DNA of 64,000 bases, taken from the NCBI GenBank assembly GCA_904419035.1, contig CAJFQL010000001.1:62001-126000 (forward strand), written 5' to 3'. The stretch comes from Heritagella caecorum (GTDB lineage Bacteria > Bacillota > Clostridia > Oscillospirales > Acutalibacteraceae). Positions 51,674 to 60,120 of this stretch are shown here, piece by piece (positions within the stretch are counted from its first letter, which is position 1; each line of letters begins with the position of its first letter). The translations under genes and the position numbers were made by a program. A model generated the notes under the pieces. It was not told where the DNA came from, did not search any database, and saw nothing but the letters and a program-made list of their open reading frames with translations.

Positions 51674-51871
51674 ATGCTTGACAAAATTGCATTATCGCTT
51701 CTGATCATCGGCGGAATCAACTGGGGACTGATCGGACTTTTTCAGTTTGACTTGGTCGCCTGGATCTTCGGCGGTCAGGATGCCGTTCTGAGCCGTATCG
51801 TATATACGCTGGTCGGCATCTGTGCCCTTTGGTGCATTTCCCTTCTGTTTCGCGACAGAGACAGCGCCTGA
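51674..51871 (+). CDS. DUF378 small membrane protein
   Basis: The 65-residue protein starts MLDKIALSLLIIGGINWGLI and has two membrane helices (about 4-24 and 41-60) with the intervening GLFQFDLVAWIFGGQDAVLSR. This is the DUF378 family, of unknown function and common in Firmicutes. The frame extends back to 51632, but the GGAAG and the family start favour the ATG at 51674. It ends with a strong terminator. Confidence 0.88.
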   Translation: MLDKIALSLLIIGGINWGLIGLFQFDLVAWIFGGQDAVLSRIVYTLVGICALWCISLLFRDRDSA

Positions 51872-51915
51872 CGGCGCCGGTAAACCGATTCCCGAAAAAC
51901 ACGCGAATCGCAACA

Positions 51916-51954
51916 AAAACGGCAGGCTCCACAAACAGGGGCCTGCCGTTTTTC
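51916..51954. terminator. Bidirectional terminator between the DUF378 gene and ackA
   Basis: AAAACGGCAGGC (51916-51927) and GCCTGCCGTTTTT (51941-51953) form a perfect stem of at least ten pairs with an A run before and a T run after. Confidence 0.9.
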
Positions 51955-51984
51955 ATCCGTGATGCGCAACTGGTAAACCGTTTT

Positions 51985-53214
51985 TTATTTTGCCGCCAAC
52001 TGTTCCACGATATCGCGGGTATCTCTGGCAATGACCAGTTCTTCATTCGTAGGAATCACGTAGACAGGGATCTTCGATGCAGCCGAAGAAATCTTGCCGG
52101 CACCGTCAACGCCGCCACCACCATGGATAAATTCTGCGTTTACGGCCTCATCAATTTCAATGCCGAAGAAATCGAGGTTCTCGCAAATTCTCTTGCGGAG
52201 CAGCGGCTGATTTTCGCCCAGACCGGCCGAAAATACGATCGCATCGCAGCCGTCCATCGCCGCAATGTAGCTGCCGATGAACTTCTTTACGCCGTACGAC
52301 AGCATTTTGTGGGCCAGCGCTGCGCGTTCATCCCCACGGCTTTCCGCTGCACTGACATCGCGGTCATCCGAATAGCCGCAAATCCCGTAAAGGCCGGATT
52401 TCTTGTTCAGCAATTCGCTCATTTCCGGTGCGGAAATATTTTCTTTTTCGGCAATGAACGTAATAACCGAGGGATCCAGGTCGCCGGAACGGGTCCCCAT
52501 CATGAAGCCGCCCAGAGGCGTCATGCCCATGCTGGTATCAATCACTTTGCCGTACTTCACAGCCGCCAACGAAGAACCGTTGCCCAGATGGCACGTAATG
52601 ATTTTCAGATCTTTGATATCTTTTCCCATCATTTCGGCGCAACGGTGGGAGATAAAGCGGTGCGACGTACCATGGAAGCCATAGCGGCGCACGGCATACT
52701 TTTCATAGAATTTGTAAGGAATGGCATACATATATGCTTCCGGCGGCATGGTCGAATGGAAAGCCGTATCGAACACAACCACTTCCGGCACGTCTTCGCC
52801 AAATACCGAGCGGCAAGCTTCAATGCCCTGCACATGGGCGGCATTGTGAAGCGGAGCCAGCGGGATCAGGGATTTAATGCCTTCGATGACCTTGTCATCG
52901 ACCAGCATCGACTGATTGAACAGGGCGCCGCCCTGCACCACACGGTGGCCGATGGCAGACACTTCGTTCAAATCTTTCAGTACGCCATATTCTTCATTCA
53001 GCAGCGCATTTTTTACCTGCGTAAACGCTTCGGTATGATTAGGCATGGCCACATCGTATTTCACATTTTGACCGTCCGCTGTTTTGTACGAAAACGTACC
53101 CACTTCCTGCCCAATCCGTTCGCAGTTCCCTTTGCAGATCATCTCTTCGTTTTCCATGTTGATCAGCTGATATTTCAGAGAAGAACTGCCCGCATTGATT
53201 ACCAGAACTTTCAT
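51985..53214 (-). CDS. ackA: Acetate kinase
   Basis: AckA makes ATP from acetyl phosphate during fermentation. The 409-residue ASKHA kinase has VLVINAGSSSLKYQL at the start, GHRVVQGG, VFDTAFHSTMP, RYGFHGTSH, ITCHLGNGSS and the C-terminal IPTNEELVIARD. A pta gene is often adjacent but is not in this window. It is divergent from tmcAL, whose product uses acetate as a substrate. Confidence 0.97.
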   Translation of the reverse strand: MKVLVINAGSSSLKYQLINMENEEMICKGNCERIGQEVGTFSYKTADGQNVKYDVAMPNHTEAFTQVKNALLNEEYGVLKDLNEVSAIGHRVVQGGALFNQSMLVDDKVIEGIKSLIPLAPLHNAAHVQGIEACRSVFGEDVPEVVVFDTAFHSTMPPEAYMYAIPYKFYEKYAVRRYGFHGTSHRFISHRCAEMMGKDIKDLKIITCHLGNGSSLAAVKYGKVIDTSMGMTPLGGFMMGTRSGDLDPSVITFIAEKENISAPEMSELLNKKSGLYGICGYSDDRDVSAAESRGDERAALAHKMLSYGVKKFIGSYIAAMDGCDAIVFSAGLGENQPLLRKRICENLDFFGIEIDEAVNAEFIHGGGGVDGAGKISSAASKIPVYVIPTNEELVIARDTRDIVEQLAAK

Positions 53215-53279
53215 GAATGATATATCCTCCTACTTGATCGTCTGGAATGGCCCCGGCAATAAAAAAGCCGGCACATTCC

Positions 53280-53303
53280 GTGCAAAAAGGATTCCTTTTG
53301 CAC
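53280..53303. promoter_or_regulatory. Palindromic element in the ackA-tmcAL intergenic region
   Basis: GTGCAAAAAGG and CCTTTTGCAC form a near-perfect hairpin (one bulge) with a 3-base loop. On the minus strand it is followed by a GCAC/GTGC stem and a TTTTTT run, so it could be part of an ackA leader attenuator. It could equally be a protein-binding palindrome for both divergent genes. Confidence 0.4.
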
Positions 53304-53385
53304 TTTGCGCTTGTAACCATCCGTTCATTGCTGTAATATATGATAGTACAAATGCTGTTTAAATTCAAGGAGTTTTCATCTAAAA

Positions 53386-54603
53386 ATGGAACAAAAACCC
53401 GTAATTGCCGGATTGATCTGTGAATTCAATCCCCTGCATTTTGGCCACGCCTATTTGCTTTCCCAGATGCGCAAAGAAAGTGAGATGGTCATTTGTGCTA
53501 TGAGTGGTCCCTTCGTTCAGCGAGGCGAAGCAGCCCTGCTCTCCCCTTGGGCCCGGGCTGAAATGGCGCTTTTGCAAGGGGCCGATCTGGTGCTGCTATT
53601 GCCTGTTTCCTTTGCCATGAGCGGAGCTGAACGCTTTGCCAGAGGCGGCGTTTCCCTATTAGCCGGGGTGGGCGTGAATACTCTTTATTTTGGCAGCGAA
53701 TGCGGTAATGCCGAAAAATTGGACGAGCTAGCCTTGTTTTTGCTTTCCCCCGCTTTTTCTTCGGCTTTGCGGCCGTTTCTTGCTAGGGGCCTTTCTTTTG
53801 CCGTTGCCCGAACCGAAGCGGTACGGCAGGAATTAGGGCCGGAAATGGCCGATATTCTGCTGGGTCCCAACAATACGTTGGGCATGGAATACTGCAAAGC
53901 CAACCGTTTTTTACACACGCATCTTTCGTTTCGCACCATCAGCCGCCGCGGGGCCGCCCACGATGAAGAAAGCCAGGATCTGACGCAATTCCTCAGTGCC
54001 TCGCAGCTTCGCAAACGGGTGACACACGGGCAATCGGTCGCAGAGTTATTACCCCCATCTAGCGCCCATATTTTTGAGCGGGAGCAAACGTGCGGGCACC
54101 TTTCTTTTCCGGGGCAAATGGAACAAGCGGTGTTATCCTTTTTGCGCCGTATGGATCAAAGTGATTTTGCCCGGTTGCCCGACTGTAGCGAAGGCATTGA
54201 AAACCGGTTATATCATGCCGTGCAAACCGGCGGCACCCTCCCCCAGGTATGGGAACAAACGAAAACAAAGCGCTATTCCCTCGCGCGCATACGGCGCATG
54301 ACCCTATCTGGTTTTTTAGGCCTGTATCGGGATACGCTGTGCGAAACCCCTCCCTTTGCTTTTGTGCTCGGCGCGACCCCCCGGGGGCTTTCCTATATAA
54401 GCCAAAGGAAGGCTACCCTGCAGTGGTTACTCAATCACCAGCAAATGGAAGCACTGTCCCCCAGCGCCAAGACCGTTCTGGATCAGGAGCGGGCCGCTAT
54501 GGATCAATATATGCTCTTTCAAAAGGTTCCTCGCGGATGCGGCTTATTAGACCGGCATCCGTTCATCAAAATACAGCCGCCCGATTTGGACGGCTCCATC
54601 TGA
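53386..54603 (+). CDS. tmcAL: tRNA(Met) cytidine acetate ligase
   Basis: TmcAL (YlbM family) acetylates C34 of elongator tRNA-Met using ATP and acetate. The 405-residue protein has the nucleotidyltransferase start LICEFNPLHFGHAYLL with the HxGH motif, then CAMSGPFVQRGE, the GADLVLLLPVSFAMSGAE region, and LGPNNTLGMEY. A C-terminal helical RNA-binding region has a NRLYHAV segment. It is divergent from ackA. Acetate as substrate links the two, although the biosynthetic connection is inference. Confidence 0.92.
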   Translation: MEQKPVIAGLICEFNPLHFGHAYLLSQMRKESEMVICAMSGPFVQRGEAALLSPWARAEMALLQGADLVLLLPVSFAMSGAERFARGGVSLLAGVGVNTLYFGSECGNAEKLDELALFLLSPAFSSALRPFLARGLSFAVARTEAVRQELGPEMADILLGPNNTLGMEYCKANRFLHTHLSFRTISRRGAAHDEESQDLTQFLSASQLRKRVTHGQSVAELLPPSSAHIFEREQTCGHLSFPGQMEQAVLSFLRRMDQSDFARLPDCSEGIENRLYHAVQTGGTLPQVWEQTKTKRYSLARIRRMTLSGFLGLYRDTLCETPPFAFVLGATPRGLSYISQRKATLQWLLNHQQMEALSPSAKTVLDQERAAMDQYMLFQKVPRGCGLLDRHPFIKIQPPDLDGSI

Positions 54604-54620
54604 CAAAGGAGGCGCTTTTT

Positions 54621-55238
54621 ATGTTCACCATCACCCCTGTTATGAAGAAAGTCCGCACCATCACCTTGACCTTCCTGATGAGCCTTTTTTCCATCCTACT
54701 GTGGGTCTTTTCTCCCAATGAGGGACGGGCCCTGTGCTGTGTGGGCATGCTGTTTTCCACTGTGGGAGACTTGATCCTAATGGACACCGATGGACTGGAA
54801 AAATGGAAAAAGCTGCCTTGGTTCTATATTGGCGGCGGCGCCTTTGCCGTGACGCATCTGCTCTATTTCTTCGGATACTTCCAGCTGATTCAAAAAGAAG
54901 GCCTTCCGTTTTTCAGTTTCGGTTTTTCCATAGCGCTGTCGATTTACGTTTTGTTCCTGCTGTTGTTAGTGGTCCTTTTTCACCGTGCCGGTGCACCTAT
55001 GGTACAGCGCGGGTTAATCCTGGCCTATGATTTTATGATTTCCCTGGCTTCCTTTGCCATTTACTCCTATGCTTTCTCCAAAGGGGGCTGGCACCTGCTG
55101 GCGGCTTTCGGTTCGCTGTCGTTTTTCCTTTCGGATCTGCTCATCATTTTGCGGGTGGTGCTGGGACGCACCCGGCTGGACCCCCTGGTGTGGGTTTTGT
55201 ATCCCATTGGACAAGTGCTAATTCTGTTTTTTGCCTGA
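54621..55238 (+). CDS. YhhN/TMEM86 family membrane protein
   Basis: The 205-residue protein has about eight membrane helices. The pattern CVGMLFSTVGDLILM, the FAVTHLLYFFGYF segment and SLSFFLSDLLIILRVVLG near the end match the YhhN/TMEM86 family. Animal members are lysoplasmalogenases that cleave vinyl-ether lysolipids; plasmalogens occur in many anaerobic clostridia, so this function is plausible but not shown. AAAGGAGG precedes the ATG by eight bases; the long open frame upstream (from 54249) overlaps tmcAL and is not used. It follows tmcAL by 17 bases. Confidence 0.82.
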   Translation: MFTITPVMKKVRTITLTFLMSLFSILLWVFSPNEGRALCCVGMLFSTVGDLILMDTDGLEKWKKLPWFYIGGGAFAVTHLLYFFGYFQLIQKEGLPFFSFGFSIALSIYVLFLLLLVVLFHRAGAPMVQRGLILAYDFMISLASFAIYSYAFSKGGWHLLAAFGSLSFFLSDLLIILRVVLGRTRLDPLVWVLYPIGQVLILFFA

Positions 55239-55249
55239 TGCACATACAT

Positions 55250-55287
55250 AAAAAACCTGCCTGTTAAAAAACAGGCAGGTTTTTTTA
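55250..55287. terminator. Bidirectional terminator between the YhhN gene and clpC
   Basis: AAAAAACCTGCCTGTT (55250-55265) and AACAGGCAGGTTTTTTT (55270-55286) form a perfect stem with A and T runs on the two sides. The clpC stop codon overlaps its right edge. Confidence 0.93.
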
Positions 55288-57774
55288 TTCGGCGCTTTGC
55301 AGCTGCAGATGTCCTTCTTCTGTCAGTGAGCACAAAAACAGTTTTTCTTTACAAAGCTGTTCTTCCAGAATCGCAGTGGAAAGCGGATCTTCCAACACCG
55401 TCTGAATCACCCGACGCAAAGGACGGGCTCCATACACGGGGTCATACCCCTTTTCACTGACATACCGGCTCACGTTTTCAGCAAAGTGCACTTCATATCC
55501 CAAATCGTGCAGCCGGTTCTGCAATTTATCGAGCAGCCGGTCCGCAATCTGGCGGATTTCGTCGGACGTCAAGGCGTGGAAAATCAGGATTTCATCCAGC
55601 CGGTTTAAAAACTCCGGGCGGAATAGATGTTTGACTTCTTCCATCACCGCTTTGTGGGCATCTTGTTCCCTGGGGCCCTTATCCGTGAACCCAAGGGCTG
55701 GACGAGTATCTGTCAGTTTTTTTGCCCCGATATTGGAAGTTAAAATCACCACCGTATTGCGGCAATCCACTTTTCGGCCCTGGGCATCGGTCAGCGCGCC
55801 ATCATCCAGAATCTGCAACAGCAGATTCCACAAATCCGGATGGGCTTTTTCAATTTCATCGAACAACAATACACTGTAAGGATGGCTGCGCACCGCTTCG
55901 GTCAGCTGCCCGCCTTCTTCATACCCCACATATCCGGGCGGAGATCCCACCAAGCGCGACACCGCGTGCTTTTCCATATATTCCGACATATCAAACCGGA
56001 TCATGGCTTCTTCGGTGCCGAACAGGGCCTGAGCCAGCGCTTTGCACAGTTCCGTTTTGCCCACCCCCGTGGGACCCAAAAACAGAAAAGAACCAATGGG
56101 CCGGTTGGGGTCTTTTAATCCCACGCGGCCCCGGCGGATGGCCCGTGCGACTGCGGAAACAGCCTCCTGCTGCCCCACCATGCGTTTATGCAAGGTTTGT
56201 TCCAAATGCAGCAGTTTGCGGCTCTCCTCTTCGCTGATTTGGGAAAGGGGAATTCCCGTCCACTGGGCTACCACTTCAGCCACGTCGGCCGCTTCTACTT
56301 TCCTCTCTTCCTCATTATGATGGTTCCACTGTTCCTGCTCTTCCAAAAGGCGCTGGTTGGTTTTCCGCTGCTCATCCCGCAAAGCGGCCGCCTGTTCAAA
56401 ATTTTGGGCTTGCACCGCATTTGTTTTGGCCTCTTCCAGCGACGAAACGGTGCTTTCCAATTCCTTGAGTGCCGGCGGAACGGTGCGTTCCCGCAACCGG
56501 ACGCGGGACGCCGCTTCATCGATCACGTCAATCGCCTTATCCGGCAGAAACCGGTCGGGAATATACCGGCGGGACAGACGGATGGCTTCTTTGATTGCCT
56601 CTTGGGTAATGGTCACATGGTGGTGTTTTTCGTACCGGTCACGAATGCCAAGTAAAATCGCCAAGGTCTGTTCTTCGGTCGGTTCTTCCACCAACACGGT
56701 TTGGAACCGGCGTTCCAGCGCCGCATCTTTTTCGATGTGGCGCCGGTATTCGGTGAGCGTGGTGGCCCCGATGACCTGAAAATCCCCTTGCACCAGGTGG
56801 GGCTTGAGCATATTGGCCGCATCGCTGGACCCTTCGGAAGAACCTGCTCCGACGATCATGTGGATTTCATCAATAAACAGCAACACGTCTTTTTGCTGCT
56901 TGACTTCTTCCGTCAATCGTTTCATGCGCTCTTCAAAATCGCCGCGGTATTTGGTACCGGCCAGCATGGAAGAAAGATCCACCGAAATAATCCGTTTGTT
57001 TTTTAGCAGATCGGGTACCGATTGTTCCGCAATTTTCAGAGCCAGTGCTTCGGCTACCGCCGTTTTACCTACGCCGGGCTCTCCAATCAGCACCGGATTA
57101 TTTTTTGTCCGGCGCGACAGGATTTGGATCACCCGTTCGATCTCTTTTTCCCGGCCAATGACCGGGTCAATCGCGCCCTGTCGTGCTTTCTGTGTCAAAT
57201 CCTGGCCAAAGCGCTGCAGGGCACTTTTCTTGTCTTCTTTATCCCGGAGTGTATCGTGAGAATCCTCATGCATACTGTCCCGGGCCTCTTTTCCCCTGCC
57301 GCCATTTTGAAGCAGCGATGCGCGCACCAGGGCTCTCGCAATCTCTTCGGCCAATTGAGTCGGGTGAACGCCCATGGTTTCTAAATAGTGAATCGCATTA
57401 CTGTCCCGTTCCCCCAGCAGCGCCAGTAAGATGTGCTCGGTACCTACATAATGGCTGCCAAAACGCATGGCCTGTGCCGCCGAAAACTGCAAAATACGTT
57501 TGCTGCGAGGGGTAAAATCAGCCGGTGACAGTGGGACCACATTGTTCGGGGAGGCAGTGTTTTGCTGTACCGTTTCTTCGGCTTTGGCATAATCGACCCC
57601 CGCCTGTTGCAGGATGACAGCGGCCATATTGTCCGCATCCTGCAACAGTCCAAGCAAAATATGCTCGCTGCCGATGCAATCACTGCCCAGTTGTTCGGCC
57701 TGGGTAATCGCGGCATTTAGGGCACGGCTGGCTTTTTCTGTAAACCCCTTAAAGTCATAGACCAATCTCATCAT
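55285..57774 (-). CDS. clpC: Clp protease ATPase subunit ClpC
   Basis: ClpC unfolds proteins for ClpP and, in Firmicutes, targets those marked by arginine phosphorylation. The 829-residue protein has two N-terminal Clp repeats (about 8-70 and 85-150), a first AAA module with Walker A GEPGVGKT at 231-238, and a UVR-type linker (NAVQAQNFEQAAALRDEQ). A second AAA module has GPTGVGKTE, and an LGF tripeptide (RPALGFTDKG) may dock ClpP. AGAGAGG lies only a few bases before tandem ATGs; a TTG at 57765 would have better spacing. It overlaps mcsB by 20 bases and ends the ctsR operon. Confidence 0.94.
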   Translation of the reverse strand: MMRLVYDFKGFTEKASRALNAAITQAEQLGSDCIGSEHILLGLLQDADNMAAVILQQAGVDYAKAEETVQQNTASPNNVVPLSPADFTPRSKRILQFSAAQAMRFGSHYVGTEHILLALLGERDSNAIHYLETMGVHPTQLAEEIARALVRASLLQNGGRGKEARDSMHEDSHDTLRDKEDKKSALQRFGQDLTQKARQGAIDPVIGREKEIERVIQILSRRTKNNPVLIGEPGVGKTAVAEALALKIAEQSVPDLLKNKRIISVDLSSMLAGTKYRGDFEERMKRLTEEVKQQKDVLLFIDEIHMIVGAGSSEGSSDAANMLKPHLVQGDFQVIGATTLTEYRRHIEKDAALERRFQTVLVEEPTEEQTLAILLGIRDRYEKHHHVTITQEAIKEAIRLSRRYIPDRFLPDKAIDVIDEAASRVRLRERTVPPALKELESTVSSLEEAKTNAVQAQNFEQAAALRDEQRKTNQRLLEEQEQWNHHNEEERKVEAADVAEVVAQWTGIPLSQISEEESRKLLHLEQTLHKRMVGQQEAVSAVARAIRRGRVGLKDPNRPIGSFLFLGPTGVGKTELCKALAQALFGTEEAMIRFDMSEYMEKHAVSRLVGSPPGYVGYEEGGQLTEAVRSHPYSVLLFDEIEKAHPDLWNLLLQILDDGALTDAQGRKVDCRNTVVILTSNIGAKKLTDTRPALGFTDKGPREQDAHKAVMEEVKHLFRPEFLNRLDEILIFHALTSDEIRQIADRLLDKLQNRLHDLGYEVHFAENVSRYVSEKGYDPVYGARPLRRVIQTVLEDPLSTAILEEQLCKEKLFLCSLTEEGHLQLQSAE

Positions 57775-58798
57775 CCTCTCTGCTAAGGAACTGGCGAATC
57801 AGAACGGCACGCTGCTCATCATAGGCACCGGCCGCACTGCGTTCTGGCAAAGCCAAGGCCGCCGGCTGAATGCGGCGCACCAGCATATCCCATTGCCACC
57901 ATGTCATCTGCTTCCAGAATCCCTGTTCCATGCCAAAGCGTATCAGGGATAAAAGCTCCATCGCTTCGGCATACGATACTTTCCGGGCATATAAGAGCGT
58001 ACCCATCGCGCGGTAGACCCGGTCACAATAATCGCCATCCTGCTGCCACTCTGCCCGCAGGGCCATTTCGTGACGAATCACCTGCTGTACCACGTTATTT
58101 AAATTATCCATCTGTTCCTTTTCCCGGATGCCCAACGTCATGGCATTGGTAATCCGGTACAGGTCACCGAAGGCGTGCTCCCCATCACTGTATACCGGCC
58201 CCACCGTAAACCCAATACGCCGCAGGCTGCTCCACACCCGCATAGCATTCCCGCTTTCACAAAGAGCCGGAACATGGACATACACGCTGGTTTGCAGCCC
58301 GGTACCAATACGCTGTAATTGGGGTGACAAATACCCGAAATCGGGATCAAAGGCATAGGAAAGCTCCGAAGAAAGGTGGGTTTCTAGTTGTTCTACCTGA
58401 CGGTAGGTCTCTTCCAAACTGCGGCCCGGTAAGGTCGCACTAAAGCGCAAATGGTCTTCTTCATTGATGGTAAGTGCCATACCCCCGTCATTCGAAAGAA
58501 ACAACCCGCAACCCCGGGGATCTTCCACGGTACTATGCTGAAGGTACCCTCTCTCCTCTAAGGAAGCGCGGCCACTAGGCGTCATGTTTTCCAGCGGGAC
58601 CGAAAACAAGGTACGTGCCAAACCGGTATGCACGAACGCTTCTTTGATTTGACCCAGAATATCCTCTTTTTGTTTTTCGTTACAACCAAACACAAACGGC
58701 GTATCGGTCAAATTGCGGTATAAGGTTGTTTGGCTGTATAGCGCCACCGACCGGTCGTTCCCATTTTGTTTCATCCAATCGTCATAGGTGTGCTTCAT
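57755..58798 (-). CDS. mcsB: McsB-family protein (guanido kinase fold), probable catalytically degenerate arginine kinase
   Basis: The position between mcsA and clpC and the overall layout identify McsB, which phosphorylates arginines on proteins for ClpCP. The 347-residue product keeps the WMKQ start, NEEDHLR at 112-118, GTGL at 165-168, DRVYRAMG near 259-266 and RAVLIR near the end. However, where active McsB has SSRxRLAR, this one reads SQTTLYR (Q23, T25). CPTN is replaced by QLQR (160-163), GTGLRASV by GTGLQTSV (Q169), the Arg of VRGIYGEG by G200 and the Glu of GSEA by H208. These are ATP-phosphate or guanidinium contacts. The gene is intact and overlaps both neighbours, so it is probably a functional pseudokinase or phosphoarginine-binding adaptor rather than a decayed gene. 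Confidence 0.85.
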   Translation of the reverse strand: MKHTYDDWMKQNGNDRSVALYSQTTLYRNLTDTPFVFGCNEKQKEDILGQIKEAFVHTGLARTLFSVPLENMTPSGRASLEERGYLQHSTVEDPRGCGLFLSNDGGMALTINEEDHLRFSATLPGRSLEETYRQVEQLETHLSSELSYAFDPDFGYLSPQLQRIGTGLQTSVYVHVPALCESGNAMRVWSSLRRIGFTVGPVYSDGEHAFGDLYRITNAMTLGIREKEQMDNLNNVVQQVIRHEMALRAEWQQDGDYCDRVYRAMGTLLYARKVSYAEAMELLSLIRFGMEQGFWKQMTWWQWDMLVRRIQPAALALPERSAAGAYDEQRAVLIRQFLSREDDEIGL

Positions 58799-59319
58799 GC
58801 TTTTGTCCCCTCTTCCATATCCCGTATTTCGTCCCGCAGCTGGGCCGCCTTTTCAAATTCCTGATTGGCTACCGCTTTCTTCAGTTCCTCCTGCTTCATT
58901 TTTAGCATTAGGCTTCTCTTTTCATCGGTATGAAGGGCCAGAGCATGATCTTGTTTGCGGGTTACCCGCAAAGCATACGTACGCCCGGGCTGCTTGCCCG
59001 TATGACGAACCGTACCATGTAATTGTTGAATCACCGGCAACAATTGCTCCCGAAATACCGTGAAGCACCGGCTGCACCCGGGTGCGCCGTGAGCCAGTAA
59101 ATTGGAATAGGTCATACCGCAAACCGGACACACCGATTCTTTTTGCCGGTAGGTCCGGTACGGGCTGTTTTCCCCGAATACCCATTCCCTTTCGGAACGA
59201 AGGACTCCCAGCTGCACGGCGCAATCGGCACACAGCCACTGGTCCCGGATTTCTCCCTGGCGTCCAATTTTCTGTATATGAATCGTCGCTACGTGAGCGC
59301 GGCAATGCTGACAAACCAT
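58795..59319 (-). CDS. mcsA: McsA, zinc-finger activator of McsB
   Basis: The 174-residue protein has four CxxC pairs (CQHC at 3-6, then CADC, CPVC and CSRC), suggesting two zinc sites. A C-terminal UVR motif (about 130-168) has ELKKAVANQEFEKAAQLRDEI. McsA activates McsB and modulates CtsR in heat and metal stress. It overlaps the mcsB start by 4 bases and follows ctsR by 15 bases. Confidence 0.92.
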   Translation of the reverse strand: MVCQHCRAHVATIHIQKIGRQGEIRDQWLCADCAVQLGVLRSEREWVFGENSPYRTYRQKESVCPVCGMTYSNLLAHGAPGCSRCFTVFREQLLPVIQQLHGTVRHTGKQPGRTYALRVTRKQDHALALHTDEKRSLMLKMKQEELKKAVANQEFEKAAQLRDEIRDMEEGTKA

Positions 59320-59334
59320 ACAAACTTCCTCCTT

Positions 59335-59784
59335 TTATGAATGGTCCCCAAGACCGGCCAATAACATACACTGCAAAATATGAACCCGCACCTGGCCACG
59401 CACATCACCCGGCACCTGGCTGAGCGCCTGATCCGAAATCGCCGCCAGAATGACAGCAGCGGTTTGCGGCGCCAAAATATGCCGCCGCTGGTATTCCTGC
59501 ACCAACAGCTGAGCCGATGCAAAAGAAAGGGATTTTTCCTGCTGCGTTTCCATGGCTTTCAGCGGCATTTGGGTGCGGGTAATGCGGACAAACCCGCCGC
59601 CGCCCCGGCGGCTTTCTACCAGATAGCCCCGCCCCACCGTATAGTGCGAGGCGATGACATACGTAATCTGGCTGGGCGCACAACCGAGCAGAGCCGCCAG
59701 CTCGTTCCGGCGAAACTGCACGCAGGCATCCGGTCCCTTTAAATGCTCTTCGATATACTGCACAATGCTTTCGGTTACCTGCAC
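59335..59784 (-). CDS. ctsR: Heat-shock repressor CtsR
   Basis: CtsR represses clp and its own operon and is inactivated by heat. The 149-residue protein has an N-terminal winged HTH (about 3-65). Its wing contains the glycine tetrad of RRGGGGFVRI, the thermosensing DNA-binding loop. The C-terminal half is the helical dimerisation domain. The start is GTG at 59784 behind AGGAGG. It heads ctsR-mcsA-mcsB-clpC, and its own operator-like repeats flank the promoter. Confidence 0.95.
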   Translation of the reverse strand: MQVTESIVQYIEEHLKGPDACVQFRRNELAALLGCAPSQITYVIASHYTVGRGYLVESRRGGGGFVRITRTQMPLKAMETQQEKSLSFASAQLLVQEYQRRHILAPQTAAVILAAISDQALSQVPGDVRGQVRVHILQCMLLAGLGDHS

Positions 59785-59796
59785 GGAACCCCTCCT

Positions 59797-59856
59797 TTCG
59801 ACTTTCTTTGACTTTCAGTATACCCTGATGGTAATAAAAAGTCAATGAAAGTCATT
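59797..59856 (-). promoter_or_regulatory. ctsR promoter with two CtsR operator-like direct repeats
   Basis: On the minus strand TTGACT (59840-59845), 17 bases and TATACT (59817-59822) form the promoter. A CtsR-type heptad repeat AGTCAAAGAAAGTCGAA (59797-59813, minus strand) lies just downstream of the -10. AGTCAATGAAAGTCATT (59840-59856, plus strand) overlaps the -35. The consensus is RGTCAAA-N3-RGTCAAA; the first matches at all but one base, the second less well. This supports autoregulation. Confidence 0.85.
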
Positions 59857-59928
59857 TATCTTTTGTTGTCACACATTTGGCCCAAATTCCATAGTTTGTA
59901 GTGTAATTCCGAAAGGGGGAAATCAAGT

Positions 59929-60057
59929 ATGTGCAACAACAACGGGTGCTCCTGGATCATCATCCTCATTCTGATCATGTGCTGCTGCGGCTGTGGCTTT
60001 GGCGGTTCCGCCAACAACGGCTGTGAATGCGGCGGCTGCAACAACTGCGGCTGCTAA
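59929..60057 (+). CDS. Small cysteine-rich membrane protein, 42 residues
   Basis: The ATG at 59929 follows a GGGGG ribosome binding site by nine bases and opens a 42-residue frame that ends in TAA at 60055-60057. It encodes a short MCNNNGC start, one hydrophobic segment (WIIILILIM at 9-17), a CCCGCG cluster and a Gly/Asn/Cys tail, with 11 cysteines in all. It resembles the tiny 'high-cysteine' proteins seen in clostridial genomes. A weak promoter-like TTGTCA and CATAGT pair lies upstream. A 14-bp stem-loop follows. The function is unknown; metal binding or a spore or envelope role are both possible. Confidence 0.7.
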   Translation: MCNNNGCSWIIILILIMCCCGCGFGGSANNGCECGGCNNCGC

Positions 60058-60063
60058 TGCACG

Positions 60064-60096
60064 GAAAGGGATGAGCGTTATTCGCTCATCCCTTTC
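60064..60096. terminator. Strong stem-loop after the Cys-rich gene
   Basis: GAAAGGGATGAGCG (60064-60077) and CGCTCATCCCTTTC (60083-60096) are a perfect 14-bp inverted repeat with a 5-base loop. There is no clear T run on either side, so it may stabilise the small mRNA or act as a weak terminator. The convergent rlmH gene stops at 60121. Confidence 0.6.
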
Positions 60097-60120
60097 ATAC
60101 ATATTCTTTCGTTCTTCTAT

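Noticed and set aside
51829..53220. Plus-strand open frame of 463 codons
   Set aside because: Antisense to ackA, whose conserved motifs are complete; no independent support.
54249..54620. N-terminal extension of the YhhN-family protein
   Set aside because: The region is inside tmcAL in another frame; the ATG at 54621 has an AAAGGAGG and fits the family.
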